64,000 nucleotides of DNA from Petrosia ficiformis (Eukaryota > Porifera > Demospongiae > Haplosclerida > Petrosiidae): contig OX345637.1 in the NCBI GenBank assembly GCA_947044365.1, forward strand, positions 372,001-436,000, given 5' to 3'. Below are positions 62,191-64,000 of the stretch, one piece after another (the stretch's first letter is position 1; each line of letters starts with the position of its first letter). Under the pieces are notes generated by a model that saw only the letters and a list, made by a program, of their open reading frames with translations, searched no databases and was not told the DNA's origin. A program made the translations under genes and the position numbers.

Positions 62191-62862
62191 GTTAGCGAAT
62201 TAAATATTAATGATAATTATAATTTATTAACCACATCATTTTGATGCTCGCTTCTGACATAATTATGTGTAATTGTATAATTGTATCTGAACTGTTGGTT
62301 AATTTGTATAACATCAATTTCTATATTCCTGTACAATAATTATATTACACCTTGACTGGCTTGACTGTGACTTAGATGATAGACAAGTGATAGACACACC
62401 TGAGGATCTCAGAACACATGGATTGCTATAGCTATAGTAGATACTCACACAAATGTATGTTTATACATTCACACATTCTATCTTTACTGTAGCTGTCCGG
62501 TCACACTTTCTGAACGTCCTACTGTCTCAGAAGACTCTGAATCAGAAACTCACACAAGCATCTAGTTGAATCTGTTATTTGGCATACACATCACTTAATA
62601 CGAGGTATTGCGAGATTTTAGGAAAAAAAACTTGTGGAATTTTAAAGTGACACCAGACTGTGCTCTCTTGAAGTACAAGGCTAACAAAGTCCTAACACAG
62701 TCCTAACATTCTCTTCAATTGATTTTATGTGTCCATGTAAAATAAAACAACTTTGCAGCTTTGATAAAATTATACACAATATTATATTTATAATTATAAC
62801 TTATAGTTTCCAGTCATAGCAGATGTACAAATATAATTAAGCTTCAATGTATTAAGATCATA
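62191..62862. other. Spacer downstream of the array
   Basis: AT-rich DNA; no coding, RNA or repeat feature was recognised with confidence. Confidence 0.5.
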
Positions 62863-63141
62863 TTATGGAGATCTATGTAGACTACTAAATACCAGTCCAT
62901 CAACCTTGCTTTCGTTATCACTGGAGCTATTTGCTACGGGAATCATTGACATAAACTTAAAGATTGAAGTTCTCAAAGAAGGATGAGCTGCTAGTGCTGA
63001 TATCTTACTAACTCGTGTACTTATGAAGGTTGAACAGAGCACTGAACACCTATATAGAAATAGTTCAGAAAGCTTTTGAAAAACAACCATTAATTCCTTC
63101 ATGATATCATCGAGAAGATGAAAAAGAATGTGGTTGAACAA
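62863..63141 (-). CDS. Possible terminal coding exon, unknown product
   Basis: A minus-strand frame of 92 codons from its first Met, open a further 11 codons upstream, reads like amphipathic helices (IMKELMVVFQKLSELFLYR, STRVSKISALAAHPSLRTSI) and ends with TAA. Composition is less AT-driven than neighbouring spurious frames. No domain was recognised, the upstream acceptor is weak, and upstream exons would lie beyond the window. Chance is a real alternative. Confidence 0.3.
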   Translation of the reverse strand: MFNHILFHLLDDIMKELMVVFQKLSELFLYRCSVLCSTFISTRVSKISALAAHPSLRTSIFKFMSMIPVANSSSDNESKVDGLVFSSLHRSP

Positions 63142-63467
63142 ATTTAATGGGATTAACTCTTCACATGTATGAATATGTATAATAATTTACTATTATGAGT
63201 ACATCAAATTAATTTTTACAATTCTCTCTTGTCTCTTCAGGTTTTTCAGATTATTGGGTATCAAATAATCCCTTATTTAGAGGACTATTTCAGTGAACTA
63301 TATGTATTTTGTAAGAAGCTTTTTTGACATTGGTCCTGTTTATGTTATTGAAACCTTAGTCCCTGTGGCACAAACCTATATATATAGCACTCACAATCAG
63401 ATTGAGGTTCTAAAGAGTCTAAATATGCATATTACACTGAAAAATAGTTAATTATAAGATAACTATT

Positions 63468-63814
63468 TTATTGGTTAGTACAGTTGCAAGGATTTAACAA
63501 TTAGTTGTATGGTTGTTCAGATTATTATGTATGACATGCTAATGCCGTAACTACTTTGTGCTAATTATAACCATTTTAGGGTGCTGTCTTACTCATTTCA
63601 ACCAACAACCAATTAAAATGATTGTATTTGGCAGTTCTGGCCAACAAAAGGGTTTGGAAACCTGCAAACACATAATTTAATTTATTCTAGTGTACATTTT
63701 TATACTTGGTGCACACCAAGTTGTAGTAATAACATCATGCATTTAGCCACAACAATGTGTATGACAAACTAGCGGATTGAAATTTATGCAACTGTACTAC
63801 TGAGCCAATAAATT
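63468..63814. mobile_element. Third member of the TTGGTTAGTACAG inverted-repeat MITE family
   Basis: Left TTATTGGTTAGTACAGTTGC and right GCAACTGTACTACTGAGCCA(ATAA) are imperfect inverses about 345 bp apart. The interior shares TTGCAAGGATT-type sequence with the copy at 59966. Confidence 0.7.
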
Positions 63815-64000
63815 GCTTATTCAGTTTAACACATTAGTGTTTGCAGTGTAGCTATAATTAGGTAGCTATTTGCACAACATTATGACTATCACCGTAGTTT
63901 TTGGACCCAGCTGGGATTGACCCCTTGGCCCTATACCAGCATCGAAATCCCCTCCTAGGAAAATCATTAACTGCCCCACCCAGACTAATAATTAATAAAA
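63815..64000. other. Right-edge sequence
   Basis: AT-rich, then a GC-richer patch (GACCCAGCTGGGATTGACCC, 63904-63923) resembling dispersed-repeat DNA. No gene was recognised before the window ends. Confidence 0.4.

Overview
The window looks like nuclear DNA of an early-branching metazoan, most likely a demosponge such as Amphimedon queenslandica. Reasons: AT-rich sequence with compact multi-exon genes and canonical GT-AG introns, clear animal orthologues (VPS39, mitochondrial OXSM, LAP3-type leucine aminopeptidase), abundant death-fold/ROCO proteins, many small inverted-repeat transposons and TATG/TA microsatellites. The species name is inference, not something the sequence proves.

Layout. 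(1) 223-9749, minus: a multi-exon ROCO-type gene with two Death domains, a P-loop Roc-like GTPase, a COR-like region and a basic C-terminus; its 3' end runs off the left edge. (2) 9831-18212, plus: a complete 23-exon VPS39 (HOPS complex) gene, head to head with gene 1 with only 81 bp between start codons. (3) 18919-32709, minus: a complete 22-exon DH-PH RhoGEF of about 1378 residues ending in a predicted C-terminal membrane anchor. (4) 32710-35869: repeat-rich intergenic DNA (foldback MITE, piggyBac-like MITE, Penelope-like reverse transcriptase remnant). (5) 35870-37171 and 37889-38437: two intronless plus-strand genes, OXSM and an EF-hand protein. (6) 39347-44610, plus: a 13-exon M17 leucine aminopeptidase. 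(7) 45226-62190, plus: a tandem array of ankyrin-Roc-COR-CARD-like genes: copy 1 with one in-frame nonsense codon, copy 2 a 3' fragment, copy 3 with a one-base frameshift, copy 4 intact, plus one spare CARD-like terminal exon.

How it fits together. VPS39, OXSM, LAP and the RhoGEF are housekeeping or signalling genes. The two ROCO families at opposite ends (Death-domain type and ankyrin/CARD type) combine GTPase switches with death-fold interaction modules, an architecture reminiscent of DAPK1 without the kinase and, functionally, of NLR-like sensors. The ankyrin/CARD family is the most interesting: GTPase and C-terminal parts are nearly identical between copies while ankyrin number ranges from about 4 to about 12, and intact, damaged and relic copies lie side by side, as expected of a rapidly evolving recognition-gene cluster. 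That immune reading is inference.

Exon boundaries were set by hand from splice sites, phase and family similarity; 5' and 3' UTRs were not determined.
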